Below, in pieces: positions 21,611-33,801 of a stretch of DNA of 64,000 bases. The position numbers and the translations under genes were made by a program. The notes under the pieces are model-generated. The model searched no databases. It saw only the letters and a program-made list of their open reading frames with translations, and was not told the DNA's origin. The stretch comes from Adineta ricciae. Lineage: Eukaryota > Rotifera > Eurotatoria > Adinetida > Adinetidae. The stretch's first letter is position 1. Each line of letters begins with the position of its first letter. The DNA lies in the NCBI GenBank assembly GCA_905250025.1, contig CAJNOJ010000239.1, positions 93,894 to 157,893 on the forward strand. Direction: 5' to 3'.

Positions 21611-22484
21611 TTAGAATAGATCTATGATGCGTTTAAAAATGCTACGTGTTTCTGTCGGTGGGTAATGAACGCATGAACGATGATGGAGATAAGCACCATG
21701 CCTTTTAATACCTGCATAAGATACCAAGCATTGCCAGCAAAATTCATGTTTACATTTAGCACATGTCATATGATCGCAACCTTCATTCTTTTCGATATGT
21801 GCATGGCATTTTGGACATGCTTTTGTATTGCCATTGATCCAACGTTCACTAGCGTGTTGTTGACCAGCATTCCGAGGCATGTCATACTCTTCACAAGTCA
21901 TTCCTTCGTGCCACGGAGATCGATGTTTGAAACAAGTTGATTTCTGACAATTAGTACATATGACAGTCATATTCATAGTGCCACCTTCATTTAATTGACC
22001 GGAACCACATCCATGAGCACACCAAATGAATTCCGGATGTTGTTCGAGTGATCGATCAAGATTTAATTTGGCGAAACGTTCATAGAGGGCATCATCATTA
22101 TTGCCAATAAGTATTTGTTTAACTATAACATGTGGTAAAGAGGCAGAACATTCCGGACATTGAACATCTATGGCAATATTCCAAGTATTGCGTACATATT
22201 CATACATGCAAATATCACATATTGTTCGAGTTGGATGTGAGCAGTTCGTGTTAGCATATACTTCGTATTGTTGTATTGGTTTTAGTTCCAAACAAACAGT
22301 ACATGATCGTTCAGATAATGCTACGGCAGATTTTTTCGATCTGTTCAGAGAAAAGAAGCGATTTCGTTGACTACTAAGTATTGGACACAACTTACATTTG
22401 CGTTTCGTAAGGAATTGGAACTTCTACGGGATTTTGAAGTTTTTGGAATGATTCTGAGATTGATGATAATTGCGATACAGCCAT
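21611..22484 (-). CDS. RING-between-RING (RBR) E3 ubiquitin ligase
   Basis: Two exons: 22484-22396 and 22340-21611, with a 55 bp intron; 272 aa. The start MAVSQLSSISESF is the first ATG, and the join reads YETQ/ISKKS in phase 2. RING1 lies near residues 45-95 (CTVCLE...C-x-H...CDICMYEY...CPEC), an IBR near 150-195 (CAHGCGSG...CTNCQKSTCFKH) and RING2 near 205-245 (CPKCHAHIEKNEGCDHMTC, then CKHEFCWQC). RBR enzymes pass ubiquitin through a RING2 cysteine, here most likely the Cys of EGCDHMTC. The protein is short with little outside the RBR, like the small RNF/ARI-like members. The substrate is unknown. Confidence 0.9.
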
Positions 22485-23059
22485 AAATAAAAATGATTGA
22501 TGATTTCTGTTGAGTAGTCGACCTTATTTAAATCATCTTGCATCATTTTGTACATGCGTCACTGATTCGTTTTCTCTATGTTTGGCATGCAAAAAGTAAA
22601 ACATTTGTCAATGTGACTCATTTTTCGTCAGAATATGCCACATTGGCAAAGAACAATCATTCCTTATGCATTCATATTGATTGAATTACTCAACAGTGAT
22701 TTACTACGTCAGTACGAAAGAAATCGATCGAATTTCTTGAATACAAATCCTATAACATCTCGAATGTCGCGTACTAAAAATGATTTTTGCTCTACATAGC
22801 TCACAATATAGTTCTAGCGAGTCTAATCTTATCAGTTTGACTCATATTTAGTAAGCAATATGGAAAAAAGCTCGTTTCATATGCCTTTGCATTTCAGTAT
22901 TTGTGCAATAGGATCGAACTATAAAAATCAAATTCCAATTGGAATTCGACGTGAGCGTAGCATAAAATTATTCCTGAAAATATTATCACATTCTCATTTT
23001 ATTTTCAAAAGATTAAAAACGAAATACACGATGATTTGAAATTATTTGAAGAAGAACAA
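22485..23059. other. intergenic between RBR gene and SNARE gene
   Basis: 575 bp, AT-rich. It should include the RBR promoter and the SNARE 3' end. No other feature found. Confidence 0.4.
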
Positions 23060-23433
23060 TTAGAACGATTTTTTTTTCCATGGGCGTACTACCATTAAAA
23101 CAGTGAAGGCAATCAGAACCAAAACAATTAGAACTAAATTCAATGATCAAACGAGCACGAATTTCTTTTTTTGGTTGTAAGAAAAGCAAACTTACTTATG
23201 GCAATCGATAGTTTCCAATATCGGCATTTCATTCTTTGTTGGACATGTCTGCCTGAATCGTGAAAATGGTGCGATGATGAACTCAAATCATCAGCACGTT
23301 CGTTTAACATGTCTAACTGAATACTGCGCTCGACTAGTTTCTCAACAGTAACTTTTAACACATTGGTAGTTTTTTTTACATCAGCAGGTAAGACATATAG
23401 CTTATTCGCTTGACTACCCCCTGAAGCAGCCAT
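23060..23433 (-). CDS. VAMP/synaptobrevin-like R-SNARE
   Basis: Two exons, 23433-23196 and 23133-23060, with a 62 bp intron; 103 aa from MAASGGSQANKLYVL. An upstream in-frame ATG at 23463 would add ten residues. The central SNARE motif (VKKTTNVLKVTVEKLVERSI, then QLDMLNERADDLSSSS) carries the zero-layer Arg (the R of LVERS) and the Arg-Ala-Asp typical of VAMPs. Exon 2 supplies a C-terminal transmembrane anchor (ILIVLVLIAFTVLMVV) and a short basic tail. R-SNAREs sit on vesicles and pair with Q-SNAREs for fusion. It lies 230 bp downstream of LMBRD2 on the same strand. Confidence 0.9.
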
Positions 23434-23664
23434 CCCAAAAGGAAAAGTAGACAAATGTATCACAAAGAAGAAGGAGAGTACGAATGAAGACGAAAGATAA
23501 GAATTGATAAAGAATAAATAAATTTCGTGATGATATAATTTGAAGCAAAATATAGAGACAAAAAAGACAGTGTAAAGTCTATTTATTACTCATAGGATAT
23601 TATGAATAATAATGATGAAAAAAAAACAAACTTTTGAGATCAATTTACATGGTATTTTCAATAA

Positions 23665-26411
23665 TTATGCATCGATTATTATAGTTGAACTAAGATCGGC
23701 TGGATCCGACGAGTCTAAAAGAAAATATCAATCGGATTGTTTTTGGAAAAAAGTATATAAACAAGAATTGTCTTGCAAAGGCTTTTCCTCAAAGAGCAAA
23801 GCGATAATCAACAAAAAGAAACTACCTTTGAAAAAATCGTCTCGCTATGAAAAACATTTCAGGTTATTGTTAGTGAGAAAATATTTTCTATTTACCTGGA
23901 CGAATAGACGGTTCCGGCTGAGTATCTATCAGAGGATCGTCAGTATTGGAAATCAGTGGACGAGTTTCTATAGAAGTCAATGTATTTCTTTCCAGACGAA
24001 ATTCTTTTGACGCAATCAAATTTACAAACCTGAAATCATTGGATCATCACCATAGAGATTATTTGCTGCCATTGCTCTTGCTGATCTTAAACCATATTTC
24101 TCTTCCAGTTCTCTTCTTCGATCTCGACGTTGCGTTGCCGTGGTTGTATTCGCCAACGTATCAACTCCACCATAATTTCGACGCTCTGAACAAAATACAA
24201 TCTTCAAGTATACAAAACTGCTCCTGAGATCTGATAATGTCACCTCTTGCCATTAAGCTCTTTCCATCTTCAACATATTCAGTTGAAACATCGTCATCAT
24301 CGAAAAATTGTCGAAAACCACACGCATGTAAACATCTTGAGCCCAGTCGAAAAAACGTTCCAAAACTTAATAGACATATTAACATTGGAAAATAAAAGTT
24401 GAATCCGACCGATACAATTTTGATTGCTGTCAAATGACCCATAATCTATCAAATAACAACAAGCATAAAAGAAATCGAAAGAAATTCCATGTTTTTCAAT
24501 TTACCGATGTGAATGCTGTTTCTTCATGATCAATTTTATGTGTGATAGCTTGGTCTAAATGGATCATACCCAGAAAATTATAGCACAATGGTGCAGTTAA
24601 ACGGCAAAGAAATGTTGCTGCAAATATCAAACTGTTTTCATCCGTTAAATGGTACAATGACAGATAGAAATAATTTAATATACGAATACGAAAGATTGTA
24701 TAATATGCACATAAACATAAATATGCAATACTTAAACAACAGAATATCTAAAGCAAAGAAAACAATCGTTTTCAATTTCCAATGAGTGATTTCTTACTTC
24801 AATCGTCAAATATGAATAATGTCGACTGGCAGCTGTAACACATTGTGCGAAGATAGACAGAACAGGTGAAGTACTGAAAAAGGTCATCTCCGACCAGATC
24901 ACCAACAGTGAAATTAAACCAAGTCCAATACCAAGAAGACGAAGTCCCCACGGACGGAGGACACAATAAGTGTACCATTCTAAAGACAGCAAGTACGAAC
25001 AGAGTGTTCATTTTTGGTTAGTCGACTTACCTAGTTTAGGATGTTTATCGAATAATTTTCGTCGTAACCATGTGGCTGATGATGGATTTGTTCGAACGAA
25101 TTCATGATTCGTATTTTCAGCGTTTTTAACGATATCCTCAAAATAGAAGGCCTCATTGATTTGGCGAGTCCATGACACTTGTACACGATTATGGACGTGA
25201 ATATTGGTTTTTAATCGTTCGTGTAACTTAATTAATTGTTTTTCTTTTTCATCATCATCAGTAAAACGATTCGGAATCGATATACGATTATTTGCGTAAT
25301 CATTCAATGTCAATTGAATTCGATTTGAATATTGTTCAGGTACGATTTGGATTATCTGTTCGAGACATGGACGTAATGGATCAGTAGTTTTGATTTGCAT
25401 ACAAAATTTGATGACATCATCGATCAGCGAATCTAAACGCTCTTCAACATCCACTTTTTCATTGTAAAGTCGGGATAACTTAAATTGTGTGTGTGCAAGC
25501 ATATAACTTGTTCGTGAATGATTGTAAATATTCTTCGGAACTTGAATAAGACCATAGCCAAGCATCAGAACAAGAAGAAATAAACCCCAAGTTGTACTAG
25601 CCGCAACCAATGTTGCCTAAATTGAGCAAAGGAAAAGAACGATTTAGGGAATACTGAATAGTTATTTGTACCGTAAAACTTGACGAATCCATCGTAACTT
25701 TCGTTGCTACATAAATTACAAGAATAATGAAGAGCAATAGTAGCGTGCCATAGAAAATTAAATTTGCTTTAATTGTATATCGAATTTTTCCTTTAATGGA
25801 AAATTCTCCTAGAAATCATACGAAACATTATCGAGCAGAAACATATTTCATCAAACTGACCTGTCTCACGGAATGATTGCATCAATGGCAAGATCAGCCT
25901 ATAAGAGAAAACAAATTTTTGTACCAAAAGAATGTTTTTACGGTTCTAAGTACCAAGTTAACACTTGTGATGTCCAAAACACGACTTGCCATAACACCGC
26001 ATAGACATTCCGATCAACATAGGACCACGGTCGAGGACAAACTACGGCTGTTGAATTGTTCTGAAAAATAAAAATTTACCTTAAAACTTCAACCAGAATA
26101 CCAAAGTTTACTATCAATGAATTGTTGCTCGTCGGTGGTTTGACGGTGACTGGTTCTGGGTGCGTGACACAGTCTCGATATATTGCCTAAGGACAATGAA
26201 GATAAGAATTGAAATCAGTCAAAAAAAATTCAATTACAAGCGATATGTCCAATGGAAGGATGAAAATAGTCAGTGTGGAAAAGAACCAAGCAATAAATAC
26301 AGCGATGGTTGTAACCACATGCTGTCGACGATAGTTACCACAACGATAAAGGAAGATTAATGTGATTATCAGTGAAAAAATAATATTAAAAATAAATGCA
26401 ATACTGGACAT
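23665..26411 (-). CDS. LMBRD2: LMBR1-domain membrane protein 2
   Basis: Twelve exons in consistent phase, 685 aa (vertebrate LMBRD2 is about 695): 26411-26238, 26186-26112, 26060-25954, 25898-25861, 25808-25672, 25616-25031, 24979-24798, 24747-24505, 24445-24244, 24185-24030, 24003-23896, 23714-23665. The N-terminus MSSIAFIFNIIFSLIITLIF, the motif FILPLDIS, the block TTWGLFLLVLMLGYGLIQVP, a coiled region, then more helices (CRLTAPLCYNFLG) match the LMBRD2 layout of about nine membrane spans. The tenth intron as drawn is only 26 nt; an alternative donor upstream gives 47 nt and keeps frame. LMBRD2 is a plasma-membrane or endosomal protein linked to GPCR signalling. A ttgttttcag acceptor lies 12 bp before the ATG. 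Confidence 0.92.
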
Positions 26412-26423
26412 TTTCGTTTTGAT

Positions 26424-26434
26424 CTGAAAACAAA
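26424..26434 (-). promoter_or_regulatory. candidate trans-splice acceptor for LMBRD2
   Basis: Minus-strand tttgttttcag ends 12 bp before the LMBRD2 start codon and only about 28 nt after the stop of the upstream gene. There is no room for a promoter. Rotifers are known to add a spliced leader by trans-splicing; its use here is inferred. Confidence 0.5.
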
Positions 26435-26452
26435 GAGTGAGTATCTTTGATG

Positions 26453-26824
26453 TCATACTGAGTTCAAAGGAACTTTTGATAGAAGAACACAAATTGACGG
26501 AATATCTTTATTCAATTTGGTCTTTTCTGTTATCGAGATTTTTACATCTTTTGCCTTATAACCAATTTGTACATATTCATGAAATGTAAGATTAGATTCA
26601 CGTTTGAGCATTTCAGCGCATGCAATCGCTTTTGTTATGCCATCGCCCGTTGCATTCCATGTGATTTGTTCAATTGAATTATCAGCTGAAGACAATTTAC
26701 GTCGAACATAAGCAACCAAGTTTTTCGTTCTCGAACCAGCTTTGACCTGCATATGAAGACATGATGAATGAAGAGTAAATGGTAATGGTAACGATTCTTT
26801 TAATGAATGCTGTTCATTAGACAT
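26453..26824 (-). CDS. Alba-family protein, RNase P/MRP subunit p25-like
   Basis: A single exon, 123 aa, from MSNEQHSLKESLPLPFTLHS. Residues about 25-105 form an Alba domain: MQVKAGSRTKNLVAYVRRKL, then WNATGDGITKAIACAEMLKR. These match the Rpp25/Rpp25L pattern of a Gly-Ser-basic RNA-binding strand followed by a Gly-x-Ala...Cys-Ala-Glu helix. In animals this protein pairs with Rpp20 on the P3 domain of RNase P and RNase MRP RNA, in the nucleolus. The stop TGA is 41 bp before the LMBRD2 ATG on the same strand, so the two may share a transcript. Confidence 0.8.
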   Translation of the reverse strand: MSNEQHSLKESLPLPFTLHSSCLHMQVKAGSRTKNLVAYVRRKLSSADNSIEQITWNATGDGITKAIACAEMLKRESNLTFHEYVQIGYKAKDVKISITEKTKLNKDIPSICVLLSKVPLNSV

Positions 26825-27192
26825 GATTTAACGAGGACAAAAGATCTAAAATCTAATCGATTGTCAAGAAATGCATTAGTGAGAAGCAAATGTTTTTATT
26901 TTCAGTTAGCAGAACAAGTTAAAATGGAATCGAAGCTGAGAAGCACAACAAATGCTGATAAGAAAGTAGTTGCAATGTTAGTTTATCTTAAAATTCACCA
27001 ATTCAACGCAACACATCACGCGTACTGCGTATACGCATGAAGCGATGACTCATACCTATACTCGAACAACCAATCAGTGAATATCTTGAATGTATTCCAA
27101 CGAGATTGTCATAATTCACAGTTTTTTAAAGAAAAGACATGTACAGCAGATTATTAGAAGATTTCGCAACTCTGATATTTGCGATCGGATAG

Positions 27193-27615
27193 ATGGCAGT
27201 ATCGAATGAGAACGATTCTCAATCAGCGTGTCAAGATTCTAAAGCTTGCTTTGTGAATGAATATCATGAAAAACGAACATCTTTTTTCTCTCGCAAATCA
27301 GTTGTGACCGCTGGAAGTGAAGATTTCGTGTTTGGATTACGATTGATATCGCACAAAAAACGCCGTTGGTATACTTTTCAACCAGACACGAATTTTTTTT
27401 TTATATACTTTGTAGAAATATCTTTTCAGTCAAACTATGTAAACGGTATTCATTCATTTAATTGAAATAATGAGCATCTTTGTGAACAATTGTATTTGGA
27501 ACATCATGCAGTAATATATGCCTATAATGATGGAATTGCAATCTGTAAAGTCAAATTGAAAATTAGTTTAACAGTTTTTTTTTATTGTAAATCAATATAA
27601 CAAGAAAATGAGAAG
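27193..27615 (+). CDS. small uncharacterised gene, exons tentative
   Basis: From ATG 27193 (MAVSNENDSQSACQDSKACF) a coding-like frame runs to about 27390 (ISHKKRRWYTFQPDT). It then enters a T-rich stretch with splice-like signals, and a second coding-like segment follows near 27470-27560 (LYLEHHAVIYAYNDGIAICK). The join is not certain. No family recognised. It converges with the minus-strand gene at 27659. Confidence 0.35.
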
Positions 27616-27658
27616 AAAAAGACAACGATTATATACGATTTTTAATTTACGACATCGT

Positions 27659-28027
27659 CTATATAAAATCAATGACAATATCGTTACTATCAAATCCTAA
27701 TGTAGAATGCAATTGTTCACCACTTCCAATCCATGAATTGAATTGTTTGAATTGCCATGGATCATAGAATTGTGTTGGATTTGGTGCGCCTATATCAATA
27801 AAGATATTTTCTTGGTAATTATAATAATCAGATGTAGCTTCGAAGTTTAACGGCACAGCTTTCAATGAGTCAACTGCTTTTTGAAATTTTGGATCAAGTA
27901 TTTGGCATTGCATAAGGAATTCGGGATCAATTTTTCCACCTACTCGTGCAGCAAATGCGACAACACTGCAAGCACATGGACATGCACTCGAGAATTGATA
28001 TGGTTCACAATGATATTGAGCAAACAT
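27659..28027 (-). CDS. uncharacterised 122-aa protein
   Basis: A single-exon frame from ATG 28027 (MFAQYHCEPYQFSSACPCAC) to TAG. It has a Cys-rich start (CPCACSVVAFAARVGG), then a Pro/Asn/Gln-rich body (APNPTQFYDPWQFKQFNSW). No membrane segment. Codon use looks coding. Family not recognised. Confidence 0.55.
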   Translation of the reverse strand: MFAQYHCEPYQFSSACPCACSVVAFAARVGGKIDPEFLMQCQILDPKFQKAVDSLKAVPLNFEATSDYYNYQENIFIDIGAPNPTQFYDPWQFKQFNSWIGSGEQLHSTLGFDSNDIVIDFI

Positions 28028-28878
28028 GGTATGAATCTCGGTAGGATAGGGAGGTGTTAGCAGTATAAAGAAAAATCAAGGTAAGAATCGTTGAATGATG
28101 ACAAAACGAACGGATATGTGTATATATATATATATATGTCTGTTGATCATTACCCTTTTGTACTGTTCGCTTCAATGACAAGAGATATGGACAAATCAAG
28201 AACGATACGCTTCATCTATCTTCTTGATTTAAAATATTGATAGAAGATTTCGACTATTAACTTGTACATGATAGTATAAGCGTCGTGTGTATGTGAGCCT
28301 TTGATATATGAACTGATATTCTTCCTCCGTCGTAGAAGAGCATTGATACCTCCAATCAAAAAACTTAATCTTGATATTCATCTTAAAAGAGATGAATGAT
28401 TACTTGACGATTGAACACATTAGATTAGTGATCATCAAGGCCATTTGTAAAGACTTTCTTGCACGAACATATTCCTCTTCTATTGTACAAAAGAACTAGA
28501 CGAACACGGTAAGAGGTGTTACCTAGACATGCCAATCTAATTAAAACAACACGAAATAAACAATATTCTATACTTCTCCAATCAGTCTTTTAAATTACTG
28601 ACCTTGATATGCCGTATACTTGACTATATCATAACACCTTTAGACAAGACATAGTGAAGGTCGATACATCAACATTACAGAGAAAAAAAAACATTTTTCT
28701 AGATAACTATCAAGGTTGAACAAATCGATGTTATTTATTAACGAACATTCTGTTGGAAATGCTTTCAACCAAATATAATAAGATGGTGAATGAAAATCAT
28801 TGATTTATTTTTCATTGGTATAAATATTAAAGCGAAACCCCGCACGTCAAATACATTTATTTATATCAAACAAGTATA
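28028..28878. other. intergenic, nothing supported
   Basis: 850 bp, AT-rich, with a short (ta)n run near 28119-28136. No gene-like frame. Confidence 0.45.
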
Positions 28879-31800
28879 TCAAGATTTAATCATTAATGTT
28901 ACATGTGAATTTAATTGTCTTTGTTTTTGAAATTGTTCATCATTGGAATATCGATAAACAATAAATAACGCTTCTTTGCATAGATCAACGAACCGATAGC
29001 AACATTTCAGTTCAATATCAGACAATGGATTGTTGCCTTTCATGAACAACAATTCCCATGAACTAGTGTGAAAATTGAATAGGACAAAACTTAGTGCATA
29101 GTAATGTAACAAACTTACTTATGTCGGTTTTGACATGTTTCCCACATACATTGTCCATGATTCGCCAGTAATCGTCGTTCAATTTTTGACAAATGGCGGT
29201 TCAACGGTAAGTGTTGAGCTAGCTCATCGATGATGCATAGTTTTTTCATTATCTGTTGAATATTAATCCAAACCATTTGAATAATCGATTCTCTTTTGTT
29301 TGCGTCTAATTCGACTAACCAAAATCGACCAATATCTGCTTTGTATTCAGTCCAATTTTCCATGATCTATAGTGTGATTTATTAGTCAACATATACGCAA
29401 TTTTTTTTTAATCGCAGTAACAAACCGTGGTACAAAGCCGATTGGTTTCTTGATCAGTTCTGTTTGGATAATGAATACGCAATTTATTCATTTCCTTGAA
29501 GATCAATTCACTTAGACGATACAAATCATCGGCCGTTAAGTGATATTCCTAATAAGCGAAAATTTAATGAACAAGTAATGGAAACATTGTTTCTTTTTCT
29601 ACTTTGGTAATGTCAATTGTAGTGGATGTAGTTTGATTGAGTGGCTGTTGCTGTTGTAGATTCGCATGGAGAATAGCTGATTGTGTCACCATTTGAGATT
29701 TATTATTTGACCTTCGAACTTTAGGTGAAGGTACTCGTTGTTCTTGTTCACGATATTCTGATGGTAATGATGGTGATGGTGTTGTGTAGAACTTTTTCTC
29801 TGTGATTCGACTAGCAGAAACACCTGGCAGAGTTTGATGCGAATCGGATTCTGGCCGACTAACACGTCCTGTTGAAACCAATGAATTGGATCGTTTTTTC
29901 GTCTTCGATGCTGCCGATGTTGCTCGAGGAATATCTGCTGGCGTTTGCGTTCCCACTCTTTTGCTAAATTTATCCGATTCTGGCGAAGATTGTTGAGTTC
30001 GATTGGGAGATAATGAAGATTCTCGTGGCTTTTCCTCTTCATCATCGCCAAAACCGTATGTAAAAGTAGTCAATGGTGATACATGATACAATCCCACAGA
30101 CTTAGTCGATGTCTGAAACAACGCCTCTCTCACATTGACTGTTTTGTATAAAAAAAACGAAACTTACTGGTCGTTTAGTCGTTTCTAACTGTTCGATTTT
30201 TTGTATTAAGTCTCGTTCATCATACTGTTGAGTATAGTTTGCATATCTTGATAGATCATATGGAGTAGGAGACAAAATATGAAAACACTTGGATAATATA
30301 TGCATTAGTCCATTCATACGTTTGTCATCATCAACTGGAAACAAACGAACGAAACCACCACAATGATGACTCTCGAATATGTCTCGTGCTCTTTCTCGGC
30401 GAAGAAGAAATAATATTTCTTTCTATGCACAAAGAACAATTAGACTTAATGATCGGAATAAGAAATAATCCATCATACCAATTCTTCTACTTGATCTCGT
30501 TGAGTATTGAATGGTTTTCCTATACTTAAATACAATCGCCGTTGCGCTTCAACTTTCTCGATTGCATCACTTTTTTCCCGATCGGATACTTGAAAGTGAA
30601 GCAAATTCAGTGTATCACATAGTAATTTCATTTTAATATCAAATTCAATTTGTTCAGTTGTGTCAAAACTTGGACAGCGATTGACCTTAAGTTAAACAAT
30701 AGAAATCATCCCGATGAACTCTTTCATCGAAGAAAAATATTACTTCAATAATCCAAGGTTTGAGATTCTTATCAATCAAAATATCGAAACCAAGCAATTC
30801 AAAACAGACGCTTTCACTTGTTGGTAAAGCTGCCGGACGACACGTTCGATATGCAGATGACATATGTGGTTCAGCAAGAAAGATTGTTTTAGTAATAATA
30901 TTCTTAAAGAAAATCGAGAAAAACTATTGTTTTACTTGATTGATTGAGTATTTACTTTGATTTCAGTCCATAATTTTTCAACGTCATGATTATCCCGTTT
31001 TAAATAATCGAATAATTGTTGCAATGATCTTCTTTTACTACTGTCGAGATCTAAATCATCTGGATTCTTCTTAGTTATCGAATAATTTGTTAAATGCATT
31101 GCATAATTTAACTGAAATAAATTCAATTTTGTCAATGATCTATTTGCCTGACGAAGAAAAAACGTACAGCGTTTATTGGAGTCGGTAATTGATATTTTGT
31201 CGAACTTAATCGAACAAGACCATTATTGAAAATAAAGACACGTAACGGATCACAAGATGTTATCAGGGCATAAATACGCAGATCTTGAAGGAGAAACTAT
31301 TGAAAGAGTTTTGATATTGAGAAATATCTTACCGAATTTGAAACCATCGAGGAGATACGGTTCTCGTATATATTCTTGAACTATGTAATTATCTAATTTC
31401 TTCACCTGTTTGTAGTTACAATGAATTGCGATTCTAAAAATGTCGATCGTCTTAAAAACAGGCTTTTCTATGTGCATTACCCGTGTCCCATTGCTGTATT
31501 ATTAGGTTTCATAATATAAGTTGCTGATTCTTTGTGTGGTCGGTTGGACGCATAGGAATACCAGAGATTATAATCATTGGGTAGAATCCATGTTTTTGGA
31601 GCGAAATTATATTCTTTGGGAAGAAAACTTCGTATCCTACTCGCAGAAAAAGTACAAGTTTATCCGCAGTAGAATTGACTTACTGATCGTAATTTTTCGC
31701 TAATAAATCCTTTCGCGAGATTTCATTCATAGTTGGAAAATGATTCACTTTCTGATAAGGTTTGAGTGCAGAGACAATATCCATTGAGATTAATGTATCA

Positions 31801-33510
31801 TTCCATAAAAGATTACAAGTAAAATCAGAAGCTGGGCTAATGTAAAAACCTGCGACATCCATCGCTTCACAAACTGAAATAACAAGAACATGAAGGTCAT
31901 TCTCGTGCAAGAATATACATTTGTTATTAGAAAAACGAATAGAACTTTCCAAAGGTCGCAAAATCATCTCACGTGTAAACAGTTATTTTATTTATATTCT
32001 ATTAATTCAAGGTATATTTTTTGCACCTTTATCATTTGTACATATATAAACAAAACAACTGTTTATTTCAATAAACTCGTATACAAGCGAATCTCTTTCG
32101 AGAAAAAAACATTTTCTAGAACCAATTACGCCTTCGCATCATATGTCCTCACTCGTTGTGTATAAATAGACGCGTACCCTGGAACAGTCACACGTTAGTT
32201 TTCTTAACAACATGACAATCCTTAACAAATGTCCACTACTCAGAGCTATATTTAGTTCTGGATGCCCATCCCAGCAAGACTATCTAAGTCAGCCACTAGA
32301 TGTACCGTCGACGCAATTTCTGGAATATGATATGCAGACAATTCCACTGAATCCACCTTCGCAACGATTGAGGACTCGATATGTTGAATATTACATTCCG
32401 ACACTGGAAATTATTCGAACGGCACGCGAATTATCATCAACACAATTCTTTTAATGTATTTAGAAAAAGAACTTCTTTTTTTCTAAGATGACAGCCTTTT
32501 ATTATTATTATTATTATTTCAGCTAAGTCAGAGGAAATTGACTTACTCAAACGAAATTTTGTACCGGTTACATTTGCATGAAGGCCTTGTTTTTTTCTTC
32601 GTTTGTATGGTAATCTTTTTCTATCAATAAATTGTTGTTCTTCTTTTTCCCGTAACTTTTGTTCACGTAAGAATTTCACCATATATTGAAACGCTTGGAA
32701 TGATGTGTGAATTGAACGAATATCGAACTCATTCTTATCAATACCCAGTTTATTTCCCAATCGTAATAGATCAGATCGTTTACGAAGAGTTATTAAAGAA
32801 GCGTGAACAGCAATTTGAAGTATATGGTCATTAGGTGTACGAATTAGATGATTGAACGCTTGTACATAAGATATTAATGGGTGAGATTCGGTAGATCGTT
32901 CCAATGGACGAGGATTTCGAACATGTTCAGAAACTTCACGCCAAATACGCACAAGTTGAGCCATACTCGCATCAGTTGATGCAGCTTCATAAACAATTGT
33001 CATGAGATCAAATAGATGTGCACGATTCAGGGTGGATCGGTCAGCACTTGTTAATTTTTTATATGCATCTAATTTGATCACTGGTAAACCGTTGCTTGTC
33101 ATCGGTGATTTCGCTCGTCGGTCGTCTTTTCGATGGGATATTTCTGTTTTACTTTTCATTATATCATGGCAAACACGAACCAGATGTTCAATTCCAAGTG
33201 ACTGCAATCGCAATCGATTTACTTCATCATTGTCATCGTCGCTACCATCATTTGCACGGTATTTCCATCGCCCATCGATAACCATTGATTTCAATGAAGT
33301 TGTACTTGACGAGTAATTTCGAGATGGGTTCATCGGTTGATGAGAAACTAGTTTTCTTATAGTTCGATTATTATCATCTTCATCATCTTGTCGAGAAGAT
33401 AATTGGCGTGATGTTCGAGTGGGAGTTGGTGATCGCATTGCTAATTCACCCAATGTTCGATAATTATCGACATTCAACGCTGATTGACGACTGTTTGGCG
33501 AACGAAGCAT
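28879..33510 (-). CDS. tubulin tyrosine ligase-like (TTLL) glutamylase
   Basis: Thirteen exons, all in phase, 1122 aa: 33510-32547, 31873-31684, 31636-31481, 31433-31333, 31283-31168, 31111-30956, 30902-30744, 30685-30479, 30422-30168, 30112-29603, 29548-29426, 29366-29119, 29062-28879. The TTL domain spans about residues 310-690: GLHANVTGTKF, KPYQKVNHFPTMNEISRKDL, KEYNFAPKTWILPNDY, EYIREPYLLDGFKFDLRIYA, MHLTNYSITKKN, FELLGFDILIDKNLKPWIIE and VNRCPSFDTTEQIE. The ATP-grasp residues of that last stretch are present. This is the TTLL4/5/6/7/13-type group, which adds glutamate chains to tubulin in cilia. The 300-residue N-terminus is Ser/Arg-rich, then helical (HLFDLMTIVYEAASTDASMA), and not recognised. 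Intron 1 is 673 bp and hosts a small plus-strand gene. Confidence 0.92.
32161..32168 (+). promoter_or_regulatory. TATA box of the intron-nested gene
   Basis: TATAAATA lies 25 bp before an initiator-like CAGTCA (32185-32190) and 51 bp before the ATG at 32212. The spacing is that of a standard core promoter. Confidence 0.55.
32212..32454 (+). CDS. small 80-aa protein nested in the TTLL intron
   Basis: ATG at 32212 follows a well-placed TATA box and initiator. The product (MTILNKCPLLRAIFSSGCPS...ELSSTQFF) is Pro/Ser/Thr-rich with no membrane segment or known domain. It lies wholly inside intron 1 of TTLL on the opposite strand. The promoter architecture is the best evidence that it is real. It may be a lineage-restricted gene. 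Confidence 0.45.
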   Translation: MTILNKCPLLRAIFSSGCPSQQDYLSQPLDVPSTQFLEYDMQTIPLNPPSQRLRTRYVEYYIPTLEIIRTARELSSTQFF

Positions 33511-33801
33511 ACTTTTTCGTATTTCTCGATAGATATGACAGTGTTAAATTATCTTTCAAACTACCATTTGATATTAATAAATGCTAGGTAACCAACCTCG
33601 CGTAAATATGTGAACCAATGTCAATGGTAATAGATGTCGCCAATGAGAGCTGTGTTGAAATGATAACTGTGACAGTTTCAAAGAATCTGTAGGACTATAG
33701 TATGAATTTGGTATGTAAATTAGTTTTATTTGAGAAAGAATGAGAACGATTTTCACTGTTATTATGATAAATGAAGCAGAGGAAGAAGAAGACAAAGAAA
33801 T

